Of a DNA stretch of 64,000 bases, positions 12,967 through 25,953 are shown piece after piece. The stretch covers positions 1 to 64,000 of the forward strand of contig CAJNOJ010000299.1 in assembly GCA_905250025.1 (NCBI GenBank), read 5' to 3'. A program made the position numbers and the translations under genes. The notes beneath the pieces were generated by a model. It had not been told where the DNA came from, made no database searches, and saw nothing but the letters and a program-made list of their open reading frames with translations. The DNA is from Adineta ricciae. Taxonomy: Eukaryota > Rotifera > Eurotatoria > Adinetida > Adinetidae. The stretch's first letter is position 1. Each line of letters begins with the position of its first letter.

Positions 12967-15900
12967 ATGGCTGATTTCATGGATACATCGCCATCTCCTG
13001 GGGATCAATCATCTTCAGAAAATAATTCTACAATGCGTAAGTGCTGACAATTTGTTGTTGTTCTTTCCACAAATCTTTTCTCAATGATATTTTATTCATA
13101 GAAACAATTCCTAATGATCCGTCCGCTTGGACTTTATCTGATGTAATAGTTTGGCTTCGAAGTTGCAATCTCGAGCAATGTGTATCTGCTTTTGAAGGTA
13201 TAACTCGTCCATATCTTTTTCTTTAATATTCTTATAATGTTTTGTTAGCAAATGAAGTGGATGGGAGCACCTTGATGAGTGAGGATTTCGATGCGGCCAT
13301 GATTAAAGAACTAATACCGACCCTGAAGCATCGAGTAACATTTATTAGTGCCAGAAAGAATCTACGTGTCAAATCGTAAGGGCCAAAGCTCTTCAAAATA
13401 TTAAAATTTATCTTTGTTTCATAATAGAGTGGTGAAACCGACTGGTCAAAATCTACTAACGGCGCACAACAACGGAGATGCCAAGCAATTTGAAGAAGCG
13501 GTAGGGAGAGTATCATACTCATTATTGATATACCCTCAATTATTTAGACCGAAGTTATGTCAACTAGTTGTGTTCCAAAGTTTAATCAAGATCGAAATTA
13601 TCATCTTGGTAAAAGTATCGTAGTTTTAAAATAAAACGAAGCATTGTTGTTCTTTCGTTAGTTCGTACGGATACAAAAGCTTGCTGCCAGTGGGAAAATT
13701 CTGGAAAAGAAATCGTTCGATTGGATGCTGAATCGATGCTTCAACCTCGACACACTACTCATTCCTTATCAGTTTCAAACCAACTGAGTACTGAAACTTT
13801 GAATCTTCTGACAAAATTATTTCACTATATACATGCGGTACCAACAAGTAATGAACTTGATATTGATTTCAACAGTATCATTGACGAACCGCTCAATAGC
13901 ACGATTGTTTTGAAGTGCATTTCTAATCATCAATCGTTGAAATCTTACATTGTTGACAGTCTCAAGCGTTATCACAATTTATCTGATGTTATTCAAGTAC
14001 TCTCATCAGTTATCGATTTACCAGCAGTTGATAAAACTTACAGCACATTTGCTGATATTATTGAAAAAATAACAAAATCCTTACTCCTTGTATGCACAAT
14101 CGAATCCATGTCTTACGAAAGTCAGCGATTCTTTGGGAATATGATTAAAAAAAATGATTTACCGATACCGCTGACTTACTATACCTATCAACAAAATGAA
14201 GTACGGTTCAAAATCAATTTTAATCCACTTGTGGAGACATTTTGTTATTCGAACGAGAAGATTTTGTTATGCTTAGGTAGTCCTACAGCTGTTGGACTCG
14301 GTAAAACAAGTATTCTCCCGTATTTGTTTGAAAATATCAAGAGCGAGTCATTGAATACGGAAGGAAATGCTGAACTGCGCTATGGTTGTGTAGACACAAT
14401 GTTCACGACTTTGAAGAAAAACGATCCGTATGTGGTGTTTGATGTGCATGGAACTATGAACACAATGAATGAAGACTTAATCACGTCTCTTCAACAGTAT
14501 TGTGCTATTCAAATTATTTTTCTAACGGCTGATGATTTACAAAATGGAGATTTTATTCGAAAGATTATGAATTATTCGACTGAAATACGAAATAAACCAA
14601 CAATTTTTATTACGTTTGATCATCATTATGGAGAGAAGAACACTTCAAGTTGTGGTAAAGAATGCCCGCAGATATTTAGTGACGAGAAATGGTCTAATGC
14701 GATTTGGAAAACTGCTCCAATTCTCAATCAAATATCTGGTGGTTCACGGTTAAATAACGAACGACGAATACAACGGTTGAGACAAAATTTGCTCAACGCT
14801 TTTGATTCTCTTCAAACATTGATTAGCCGTCAGCCCATCTGTAAATCAATTTTTGCCATTGAAGCTTATCTATTAGCTGTAAAATCAAATAGCAATACTT
14901 CCCCACCGCCATTGATTCAATTTGATATTGAAGATACGCTCAAAACATTATTTGATGGATTATCCGATCAAACTGATAATTTGCAGCGTGTGACGCCCGT
15001 CACTTACCTTCAAAACGAGAAGATGAAATGTGAAAAAGAATTGGCTCAACTCTGGAATGACTCGCCGGGAGATTTACCGGCGAAACTGGAGCAAATTAAA
15101 AAGCAATATGAAGAGATCGATCGCATTCCTGAGTATTCAGCATTCTTTATCGATTTACTCATAAGACGCACATATGTTGAACTTTTGATTACGGAAAAAT
15201 ATTTGGAGCAGTGGCGGATGAAATACGAACCGACTTTGTCTACTCAGTTGACACGGGCAAAAAACGATGCTATGACTTGGACATCTCGAATGAAAAGTTT
15301 CGAAGAAGAATATCAACAACACATGAAAAACGAAAATCAACCGGAAGTTGAAAACGCCGCTAATCAAATGCAGGCAATTAGAGGCGAATGCAAAGCCTCA
15401 CAAGATCTTCTCAATAAAATTGAAAAACAATTATTTAATATTGATTTGACTATCGGTCTATTTTGTGATGAGATTTATGCATTGTATGAATTACTACCGA
15501 AACTCTTTGAAATGAACAATTCGGCTGATTTACTGGCGAAAAAATTATCTCAACTTATGTATAAAGGTTTCTCTTTTCATATTCTACGTGGACGCCCGTT
15601 ACGATGTAACAGTAAATTGATACAAACATGCTTAAAATATTTACATGAATCCAACAACGAGTCACCTCTCGTACTGACAGTGATTGGTGAACAATCTTCT
15701 GCAAAATCTTCTTTATTGAATGCTACTTTTGGTTGTAATTTTCGTGTCAGTGCTGGAAGATGTACTATTGGTATGTACATGAGTGTCGTTCGTTGGCGTT
15801 CTCGTACAATTGTGATCTTCGATACCGAAGGACTCATGTCACTCGAAGAATCTGGTTCAATCTTTGACAATCAGATGGTTTCTATGGCGATGTTGTCTTC

Positions 15901-18769
15901 GCATCTTGTGTTGATTAATCATAAAGGAGAATTCAGTTCTAATCTTGAACATTTGATTGGAATGAGCTTTTATGCAAAATTACAAATTCGTTCACCACTT
16001 CGGCCGAAACTGCTGTTCGTTCTTCGTGATCAATCGGATACTGGAGCAACGGAAATATTCTTTCAACAACTCGCTAAATTTAAGGAGAATCTTTACAATG
16101 ATAGTAAATTTCTCAAATCGTCGATTGACGACGAACTGGAAATCAATGAGCAACATGTGATTTTACTCACAAATGCTTTTTCCAATGATTTTCATCCTAT
16201 TCTTGGAGTCGAACAAACTTGGAGAAATAATTTATTTCCAAGAAAGATAAATGCTCTTCGAACTATGGTTTTCAACACTCTCACTGAATCGATTACTGAA
16301 ACTTATGTTGACATACCACAATTATATCAAAAGGTTGCCTCTAATTGGGACGCTATCGATAAACTTGGTCCTCATTTATTGTCATGCAAGACTCTCTACG
16401 AACTTTCTATAATGAATGAATTACGAGATTTCGCACGTGAAATTATTGAAGAAAGTATTACAGCTATAAATAATGAAGGACGACAACATATCGATCGCAT
16501 CTTAGCGGATATTAATCATGAAAATTTTGGAAATTTTAAAGAAGATAATCTGATGAATCTGTTTTCATCAGCGATACAAGCCACTCACAAGAAGATTCTT
16601 GACAAAGCCATTGCTGATTATCAGTCGAAAACTGAACGAAGCTGTTTTCCATTAGAAATTCGATACAAAGTCGAAAAAACGATTGAACAACCAATTTTAA
16701 ATATGCAAAGTATGTTAAAAGAAGACTTTGATGAACGCTATCGCAAAGCGTATCGTGATGCACGGGTTTCAAGCGCACAGCATCGTCTCATTGAAACGGT
16801 TCAACAAGAATTCGATAGAAACACAAAACTCGGCGTCGATCAACTGCAAGTTCAAGTGGAAACTGTTTATAAAAATCAACTGGAAATATGTAGGCAGACT
16901 CTTCGACGAGATGTTGAAACAGAGGATCAAATAATATCAAAGATTCTCAAGTTCTACAACTCAGCCTTGCAATCAAAAACAGCAAACACATCAAAACAAA
17001 GTATTTATAATTTATTGCATCCATTGAATGCCAGTCAGTTTCGAGAATCGTGTCATCATTTCATTAACTTGTGGAAGCAAGTGACAAATTATGGAGCATC
17101 GCAGGAAGCAAATATTTCCCTCTGGCAACATATAATGAAGTTTGTCGAAAATCGTTTCTTAGGTGATAGAAATGACGATTTACTAAGGAGCTTTCACAAC
17201 AGATTGCAACATTGGTTTCAGGACGATCGAGCGTTTCATAAGGATAAAAAGTTACTCATACAAATTGTAGAAAATCTTTTACCACAGTTACAAGACGATG
17301 TGGCCAAGCTTATGAACGAACATTTTTCTTCATCTTCGCTGAATCCGAGAATTATTGGTTTTGTATTTACATACATTGAAAACGTATTCAATCATGATTG
17401 TATCAGATCTAATCAAAATCGTATCGCATTACACTCCTTCCTCTCGGATGTTGCCATTATTGCACTCGAAGTTTTAGTTGAAGAATCTTTAAAAAGTGAA
17501 AAACGACGTCACGAAAAAGACATGGAAAACTGTGAGAAAGAGATGATCGAATGGAAAGAACGTATTTCGATGCAGATTCAACATATGCATAATTCACATG
17601 AACAAGGTCAAAATATGGCCGAAATTGTTAGTGAAGAAATATTCAAAGAGGTTGGACGAATCTTACTCGATCAAATCTTACATGAAATGACGGAAGATAT
17701 TGCAAAAAGTCAATTCATCAATCATGAAGCTGTCCAAAAACAAGCTTATGAAGAAAGCTTTGGCCTAGGAAATGGTGAGAAAATTCTGAAATACGTTTTA
17801 AATGTCAATCGGTATTTTCGAGAGTTGAGTCTACGTGAAATTAACACGAAAGTGGAAGCGATTCTCCATATGCACACCATGAATGCTGAAGGAATCATTC
17901 TGAAAGTAATTCATAAAGCGAATGACATCGCCCAAAACAGTACACTTACCAATACTCAGCTGATCGCTAATGATATTGAAAGGGCTGTATGTGACATGGA
18001 CATATCGTCGTTGAATCTTGATAAAAAATTTGCAATAGTTGGAGTTATGTCAGTGACTATTGAAGACCTTCCAAACTTTCAGCAAGGATTCAAAAATATA
18101 TTGAATAGTATCAATAGTATACAGGAGAAGGTGATCAGTTTAACAAAAGATGTGAAAATGAAAGCGTATGCGGGATGTAAAGAACGAATCTCACGGCGTC
18201 TTGGGTGTCAAAGCCGTTGTCCCGGTTGTGGTTCAAAATGCAGCCGACCGGAACCACACGAAGAAGAAATGTATGAGCCGTGGTTTGTATGCCAATGCGC
18301 CCCAAACAATTGCACATGTGAGCGACCTGAACCTAAACTTTTGAAGAAACATGCGACTTCTCATCACATCGCTCAAGCTTTTTTTGGTAGAAAATACTAT
18401 AAAATACATACGCCAGTTCTCGAACTTTGTTATCAACGTTGGAAAAGTGGTGGGATGTTTGTTGGTGATATTGAGATTGCACCACTACAAAAATTTTACG
18501 ACCAATATCATCCAGATTGGTGTGATAATTTGCGTCATCTATCGACTGAAGGAACCGCGTGTAATGAGAGCATCCCTCCAGTCGAACAACGTCGTGCTTG
18601 GATGATTGTTCGTCATGTTCTTGTTCCACATTACGCGCGTTATGGTATGGTTGAAGAAGAAAATTACAACAAGAAGTTTTACCCATCGAACGTTGACTCA
18701 CTACTTCCTGACTTCAAACCAAATTGGAACGATACAACTGAGGATCCGGTTGCAGACGACTATGCTTGA
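12967..18769 (+). CDS. SAM-domain VLIG/URGCP-type very large GTPase
   Basis: Six exons: 12967-13036, 13102-13197, 13249-13375, 13428-13500, 13548-13614, 13662-18769. Introns are 47-65 nt, all GT-AG; total 5541 nt, 1846 aa. Exons 2-3 encode a SAM domain (WTLSDVIVWLRSCNLEQC...). The large exon has a P-loop-like GSPTAVGLGKTS (~370). The VLIG-type G domain follows: G1 GEQSSAKSSLLN (~818), a G2 threonine in GRCTIGMYM, G3 DTEGL (~864) and an RD-type G4 (VLRDQ). Then come long helical stretches and a C-terminal Cys/His-rich segment (CPGCGSKC... from ~1663) expected to bind zinc. Vertebrate relatives are interferon-induced cytosolic GTPases, and URGCP belongs to the same family. The cellular role here is unknown; an immune or stress function is inference. 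The joined phases make the short 5' exons convincing. Confidence 0.88.
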
Positions 18770-19905
18770 ACTAGAAAAAACAGAAATGAACTAACTCATC
18801 ATTGAAACTAATGAACAAATGACAATAAGAATGAGTCTAGCTTTATTACAGATTTTTTTTAGTCGTGATCTGTGAAAATTAATGTATAAATATAAATGAA
18901 GACGTGAAAGACGCGATACAGGCAAAGTCTACGCTAGTCGATGACGATTTATTCATTTCCTTTTTATTTAAATAGAATGCATATTATTGATTAAATTACA
19001 ATTATATAAGTGTTCATATTTGATTTCATGCATTAATAGTTCTACTGAAGAAATATGAAAATAGTCATTCAGAAACATTTTCAATCTTTTAAGCATTTGG
19101 GGAGCGAAGGTAATGTCATATGTTCTTCACCTTCGCTCTTGATCTGATCGAAATGAGAATGTTCCGTCATTTAATCTTCACTTCGAAAATCTTCTCGTTT
19201 TAATACGAAATGTACATTTAACAGAGAGAACAAAACAACAATGAGTTAATATCAAAGTACACCACAATGTACGACGTGATTGCTAATATCATGCGCTGTG
19301 CGGGTGAGAATATCACAAATATATCTGACAGTTTATGATATGATTCAAGACGAATTTTCAATTATATTTACTGTGAGTCCAGTTGTACTGTTATTTTCAA
19401 TGAGAAACTTCTATGGTAAAAACTTCAAGTCGATCTAATATGTCAAAACGGATTTTAAACTCTACAACATTTCGTCTTTAGAGATTTCTTATCTAAATTT
19501 CGTTTCAGTTATTTGCTGTAAAAGTTCCAATAATCATTACTTCATCGTACGGTTCGGATACAAAACTTCGAATAAAAAAGTACTCGATGTATTTCAAAAA
19601 GAGGTGAAGTTATTTCTAGACCTGGTGGCACATTTCAATTTCTTTTGATCCCTATCTAAGACCCTCTATCCAATATAATATTCTTGTGCGTGCGTTTATT
19701 GTCTATGAAATAACGTAGAGCTTAAAAAATGATTTAATTGACTGGACTTTGATATTTCATTTTGTGTATTAGTCAATAAAATCTTGATTTCTCTCAGCAA
19801 ACATAAAAGATTGACAGGGATTTAATGCAATACTATAATTGTATAAATTTGATGAAAATATAAATGACGTATTCAGTTTTCGATACGTAAAATAAATTCC
19901 TCCTG
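18770..19905. other. intergenic sequence with a perfect 10-bp hairpin
   Basis: No gene recognised between the two plus-strand genes. GAGCGAAGGT near 19102 is mirrored by ACCTTCGCTC about 17 bases later, forming a perfect 10-bp stem. The rest is AT-rich. Confidence 0.4.
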
Positions 19906-21367
19906 ATGGTTTTCATATTTATCTGCGCGTTACTCGCGTGTTTCAGTCGTTTATCGGAAGGAAGAAACGGTACGTAAATGATGAATTTGAGATATTTCAA
20001 ATGAAAACCTTTGTTTGTTGCATAAATGTTCAATTATTCTCTCGCAGGATGTTTTCCACTTCCCTGTGCTAACAATGCGACTTGCACTGTTGTCGATACA
20101 TTTGATTACACATGTAAATGTCCAGATGATTTACCAGTCGGTGGTAAAAATTGTGATCAATTACTCGTACCACGTAAGCTGTTCAAACAGATATTTTCTT
20201 TTGTTAAATAAAACGAATAATTTATTTAATATTTAGAAAATCCTAATGTTCCTGGAGGAGACTGTAAAGTAAATCCGTGTCAAAATGGAGGCTATTGTCA
20301 GCATGAACATCACAATATCCATGCATGTCAATGTGCCAATGGTTATTGGGGAAGATTTTGTGAACGTAAGAATAGTTGACTTTTCTTTTTCTTACGGAAT
20401 TAAGAAAGCGAGGGAATTTTAGAGGCTCATCCATGTATATCAAAACCAGGACTATGTAATGCGGGTAAATGTATTGCTCTCGAAAACAATCTTTTCCATT
20501 GTCATTGTTCATCCGGTTTTAATGGTGCTTTGTGTGAAAATCAAATTGTTGGACAAACAATTGTGGCAAAAAGTAAAGACGATATATTTCCATATTATTA
20601 AAATTCTCTTAAGATGTTTGTGATTCAAATCCTTGTCGAAATAATGGATACTGTCGTCCATTAGTTGGTAATAAAGATTTTCAATGTGTATGCTCAAGTA
20701 ATTTCACCGGCAAAACATGTGGTAATCTAAACTCATTTCAACTTTCGTTAAACGACAAACTTTATCTTTTTGAAAAGATTTGTCGACAGTATGTACTGCT
20801 GAATATTGTGGAAATCATGGATTTTGTCAAAGTAAACCGATGATTGGTCGTACATGTTCGTGTGATCAATTTTACACTGGAAAATATTGCGAAGAACGCA
20901 TGTGTAAGTACAAAACGAAACAATGACTGTCTCACGTTCGCTAATTCAGCTGACCCATGCTCATCTCATATTTGTCTCAACGGGGGATCGTAAGTTCTAC
21001 GGATCGAACATTGACAAGACGTTTTTTGATGAATTCATGAGTATAGATGTTATTCTACAAACTATGGAACAGCTTATTGTTTATGTTCAACAGACTACAC
21101 AGGAAACAATTGTGAAGCCTTTCGAACTCGTACGTATAAAGAACGACAGTTGTTTGATTTACTAAATAATATCTGGATTTCAGGCGACTGCAACTCGTAT
21201 TTTTGCATAAATGGCGGTCTCTGCACGATGAATAACAATAGGCCAGTATGCCTATGTGCTCCAGATTTTCAAGGAGATTACTGTCAAATTTTTGCACCAG
21301 GTAACAAATTGGTTTTCTTTCCCCGCCACTATGCAAATCGTATTTGATGTTTTTAGTTGCCAATTAG
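19906..21367 (+). CDS. secreted protein with seven EGF modules, one per exon
   Basis: Ten exons: 19906-19969, 20048-20173, 20237-20365, 20423-20572, 20614-20721, 20778-20903, 20950-20989, 21047-21129, 21184-21300, 21357-21367 (954 nt, 317 aa). Exon 1 is a signal peptide (MVFIFICALLACFSRLSEG). Each later exon carries one six-cysteine EGF module (for example CFPLPCANNATC...CKC), except that the sixth is split over two exons. All introns are phase 1 except that internal one (phase 2). The last exon adds only V-A-N-stop, so the true 3' end is uncertain. A frame just downstream contains a hydrophobic segment (NILMSLIITIIVSFYF, ~21420-21470) that could instead be a membrane anchor if a different donor is used. 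Extracellular adhesion or signalling is inferred from the module type only. Confidence 0.78.
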
Positions 21368-21664
21368 AATATTCACCTTGAGTTTGTTATCGATTCGACT
21401 CAAACAAACGTCTAGAATGAATATTCTGATGTCCTTGATCATTACAATAATCGTATCGTTTTATTTTGAGAAATACATTTGTTTTTCAAAGTATTTATTT
21501 CATTTCGAATTTATTATAACGGATGGATTTGGAAAAGGATGCATTTCTAAAATTGAATAATTAATTCATAAAGGTGAGAAAATGATGCAAAAGAATTGAA
21601 TACAACTATTCACACACTTTTCATTCAAGCAACCCTCACGCAATGTTAAATAGGAAGAACAAGT

Positions 21665-22651
21665 CTAAGGCATTGGTTGAACTCGATCAGTAATTCGATG
21701 TTGTTCATACATTCGTAGAACAAATTTTCCTGCACGTTGCGAACGATAAGTGGTAATTTGATCGTATAATTCTCGGCTCATTCGATTTTGATCATATTCG
21801 AAAACTAAATCATCACATTGTCGTGGAAATATCATTGGATATGCCAATGATGCAAATGTGATATCTGCAGCTGTTGGAGAATTCGTATTCAATAGATATA
21901 ATTCTCCATGTTTTTCCAACATTTGATTCACTTTTTCAAAAACTTCATCAACATGTTGTTTTGACATTAAACTTGGTTGTTCATGAATTTGCATTCCGAC
22001 CGTAGCTAATGCTTGAATAGAGCCAGGAAAATGACGTTGAATCCATCTTTCAAGTCCTGTTGTACCTCGTAACCAACACTGACGTAATTCAGATGTATTT
22101 TTATCAGAAGCAAACATTAACCAATAAATATATCGGCGTGCATGAACACCAAGTGTTTCATCAAAATAATTGACAAGTTTTTCGACTTCAGGTGTTGGAT
22201 ACAATGTCGATTTTCCTAGTTTACATAATTCATCACTAACATAATGCATGATTAATGATGATTCTTTTAAAACATTCTTCTCTTTTGTTATATAAATTGG
22301 TGTACTAGATGAAAATCCCTTTGTATGCCATAATGAAGTCGCCATATGCGTGAGAATTGAACGATAACATTCGACATATTTGTATCTTTCATTTTCATTG
22401 TTCGCTGCTGCATGTTGCAATAGATCAAGTGCCCATCTTGCTTTTTCACAAAAATGAGAGAATCGTATAGTAATTAATGTTGGCGAAGCATTTCTACTAT
22501 AACGTGTTCGTAAGCATGTACTTATTGGTTGTCGTAAACAAAATAATAGAAAATAGATCAATGCACATAACATACAAAATAAACGATAAAATATTTGAAA
22601 TGGTACATAAATGCCTAATCCAATTGGTAAATGATACCAACGTGTTCCCAT
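21665..22651 (-). CDS. glutathione S-transferase-like protein with N-terminal membrane anchor
   Basis: A single exon of 328 aa. Residues ~10-40 form a hydrophobic helix (IYVPFQIFYRLFCMLCALIYFLLF), followed by a thioredoxin-fold start, RFSHFCEKARWALDLL, which is the classic GST N-terminal signature (h.h..C.K.RW.L). A helical C-terminal half follows, with NSPTAADITFASLAYP, the typical GST 'TxADI' N-capping region. It probably acts on glutathione conjugates or peroxides at a membrane, but the substrate is unknown. The downstream flank is a short AT-rich stretch. A truncated second copy of its N-terminus lies at 35501-35692. Confidence 0.8.
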   Translation of the reverse strand: MGTRWYHLPIGLGIYVPFQIFYRLFCMLCALIYFLLFCLRQPISTCLRTRYSRNASPTLITIRFSHFCEKARWALDLLQHAAANNENERYKYVECYRSILTHMATSLWHTKGFSSSTPIYITKEKNVLKESSLIMHYVSDELCKLGKSTLYPTPEVEKLVNYFDETLGVHARRYIYWLMFASDKNTSELRQCWLRGTTGLERWIQRHFPGSIQALATVGMQIHEQPSLMSKQHVDEVFEKVNQMLEKHGELYLLNTNSPTAADITFASLAYPMIFPRQCDDLVFEYDQNRMSRELYDQITTYRSQRAGKFVLRMYEQHRITDRVQPMP

Positions 22652-23153
22652 TATTTAATCTCGATAGATGAAATTGTGAATGTGTTATGTAATTACATAA
22701 ATGTGGTGTTTTCAAAGAAAGAAAAGACGTTTCAACATTTGACAAAAAACAATCAGATGCATAAATTGCCCAATAGATTTACTTGTGAAGCAGAGGGCAG
22801 AAGATATTGAAAAAATATCAATGATCAATTAGAGAAACAAATCGCATTCATTTCAACTCTTTCAATTGAAATAATTCTCGACAGAAATTCAAAATCGATT
22901 GAGTTATGATTTTTGTACTGACAAGCAGATTATCAAACGCAAATCTATTTCATCTGAAAACAAGGAAATAATAGTTTTACTTTATTTAGAAATTAATTTT
23001 TCATCATGTTGTTATATGTCTCCTTGATAAGAAAAGAAGATTTTTCTGTCTGTTACTGTTTTTATTCATCAAAGAAAGATTAAAAAAAAACACTTATTAA
23101 GGATTCTCACAACTAATTAGATCTTCACTTTACTTTTCATTCAAATATCATCA

Positions 23154-24134
23154 ATGTCATTGACAAACAGTAGCACATTGGAAAACGAAGATCCGTCAAT
23201 ATCTGAGAGTCCGTTGAGTCGAGTAATTAAATTCTACTTTTTGCTCATTTGTGACGTTCCTTCAATTTCTCTGCAGCGGATTTATATTGACTTCTTTCTG
23301 TCGATTACGAGAATTACGTGCTAAACAATACACTCATGTGTAAGTCCATTTTATATCGTGATGATCTCATTGATCTTAGAGTGATTTGTTTATTAGTTTG
23401 TAATTTTCTCATTACAACGATTGAATTACCAGTTACATTGATTTATATTCATTTTGAATAGCTCATTCCCGCATTGTATCAACTTTGTCTCTATTGGATT
23501 TTCACAGATTATTTTCTCTTTACCTCAAGTCTGTGGATTATGACTGTTGCTTCGATCCAACGACATTTTCTTATTTTTTATACACATTGGATGAATTCGC
23601 ATGTCAAACATTCTACATCCATTGTCATACCACCTACTTTTCTGTTTATTTGGTACATATCCATGGAAGAAACAATTTGATTTTACTCAAACTTGGTGCA
23701 ATGGACCATGTTATGCATATTAGAGTACAACTGTAATCATTGATTGGATCCTTGTTTCATTTACACCTGTTGCTTTAACAGTAATTGCGAATGTTCTCCT
23801 TGTTCTTCGAGTTGTCTATCAAAAATATCGAATTCAACGTGTTCGTACCTGGCGAACGACTTGTAAACTTGCTTTGCAATTATTTACGATCTCTTTTCTT
23901 TTTCTAAGTATTTATTTTCCATTAGTTACTATGTCATTTATTCGCTTACGGTTTGATCCAACATTTCTGACGACTTTTGCCTTGTTTCATTACTGATACC
24001 ATTTATTTGTTTGATTAGCCTTCCTGAAGTTGTTTCGGAAATCAAAAAAATCCATTTGTATCAACAATCGTATTCGACCTGAACAAGACCTGCAAGTTCC
24101 TATGACATTGACTTCGAGACGAATTCATCAATAA
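23154..24134 (+). pseudogene. rhodopsin-type GPCR, decayed copy
   Basis: Starts MSLTNSSTLENEDPS, then a +1 frameshift near 23268 (an extra T compared with the other copy). A short intron follows, then a TM2-TM3 region with LPVTLIYIHFE interrupted by TAG where the other copy has CAG (~23459). TM3 reads WIMTVASIQRHF, so the usual DRY is QRH. Further damage: TAG at 23721-23723 and a deletion of about 34 bp in the last TM region (~23990). The C-terminal end, RRIHQ-stop at 24134, is preserved. Clearly inactive. The related copy is at 36201-37215. Confidence 0.8.
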
Positions 24135-25800
24135 ATATGTTGAACGTTATCATAAAAGCGTCGTACTATTCACTCTAAATCACAAGTTTGTGTCTTGTCA
24201 CGTTGACTGTCAAATCGTAATGGAACTGAGAAGAAGAAGAAGAAGAAGTTGACATGTAACTCGTCGATCCGTATGTTGATGAAGACGACAGATATGAAGA
24301 GGTAACATCTGCTTCTACACGCATTTGTTAAAAGGCGTTGTAGAAACATTCGATAGTTGGATATGTGAACCAAGGCATGCTCGTAAAGACGTACTAACCA
24401 TCGTCCGATTATGTGATCGACTACCACGTCGTAGTCTTCGTTTTTTAAGTTTCCTAAATGTACTTAACAACGTTTTAATTTGAGCCTTCTTTCATAGGGA
24501 TGTTTCCCCGACCGATGATACAACTAACGGTATGGAATTACTTCTAATAAGTCAAGGTGTAAATGAGATGTTAGTCAACAGGACAATCTTTAGTGATTTA
24601 AATGTCAGTTAGAAAAATGTTCCTAACCTTATACCTTTGTCACGAAAAGACAAATTACAACTGAAATAAACCGGTACATAGAAGCTTTTTTCTTCTCATC
24701 TAAAACCGAAAGTATCAGATAGAAACAATTTCCTTGTACAACATGGCATTCCTTCTCATACTCATACTTGGTACAGTTGATGGGATAATTAATCTGATCA
24801 CATTTTCATCTCAAGATTTCTGAAAAAAAGTCCTACTCATTCTATTTGATTTTGTTCTTCTTCTATTGACCTGGTTTTCATCTGTTTATCCAATACTCAT
24901 CACATCGATCTACACTATTACCAACTACTTGTACTATTCCGTATCCTGTTATAATCAGTCACCTGATGCACGACATCTGAGCCAACAATTGTTCATTCTA
25001 GTATTTGTACACGTTGCTGTATTGTTTGCGCTCTTGTATGAAAAAAAAACGTGAGATGAAAAGAATAAGCTGTCTGATGAAGAAGTGATAAATGAAACTT
25101 CGGTCATCAATCCGTTCTAACAAGCGTTATTCTATCTACAGAGCAAAAATAACAGTGAAAATGAGTTGTCCATGAAGAATCAATCTATTTTGTGTAACAC
25201 AATAGAACAGATATTTTCACTTGCAGCTATAAATAAAGTACAGAAACTTCGGATTTTTTCGAAAGTTATGCATATTGTATTAATGTATGAGAAAATACAG
25301 GAAAATCTAAGAGAAAAATCTAAACGCGACCGAGATATTAACGTAACAATACTTTTCAGACAATTTTATGATAATTGGAGTACCCGTTCAAGAAGTCTCA
25401 CGTAAACAGCCGGACAAATTGATTGGTTCTACTAGTATACTCGTACCTTTTGATGGTACTAAAATATTCATTCATATTTCACTGTTTTCTTTTCTTCTCT
25501 GTTCTTTTGAATGTCACACAACAGATCTCATGATATTGCCATCGTTCTATCGATATGGGATTGAACAATACGATTCCTCCACAGCACAAATATTATGTAT
25601 ACAAGAAAATTATGAATTTATTTCTATTAGATTCAAAGACGTATTTGAGAAAGAAAAACACTGTTTTTCTTCATATTACGATAAGTTGACAATTTGTAAG
25701 CATATCGTTTCTCTATCGATTATCATGATTAGACAAGTTCAAAGATACAAAAGGATTAATAAATGAAATATCATGCCACCTGTATACCTCGCTTCTTTCT
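24135..25800 (+). pseudogene. unidentified decayed membrane-protein sequence
   Basis: Not recognised. Plus-strand pieces look coding but are separated by stops and shifts: a basic helical piece (...RHARKDVLTIVRLCDRLPRR..., ~24340-24470), a hydrophobic piece (MAFLLILILGTVDGIINLI, ~24742), a second hydrophobic piece ending FVHVAVLFALLYEKKT (~24990-25050) and NKVQKLRIFSKVMHIVLMYEK (~25220-25290). The same pieces recur at 37216-38950. A (GAA)n microsatellite at ~24229-24248 is longer here than in the second copy (~37309). The conservation may only reflect recent duplication, so the coding interpretation is weak. Confidence 0.35.
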
Positions 25801-25953
25801 TTTTCGTTCTAATCTACTTAAATCGAACATCAAAGAACAGATGGCGATATCTATTCTTTTCGTGTTCATTCAACCGCAGATGATCTTCACCTTTCATCAT
25901 TCGATGATGAACATTTTTCCCAATTCATTCATTGACGTTCAACAACAAAATAG

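Noticed and set aside
19102..19140. 10-bp perfect hairpin as a terminator or structured RNA
   Set aside because: No flanking gene end or conserved RNA signature; eukaryotic genes do not use such terminators. Recorded only as part of the intergenic entry.
24226..24250. (GAA)n run as a coding acidic or lysine-rich stretch
   Set aside because: It varies in length between the two copies and lies in a stretch full of stops; a simple microsatellite.
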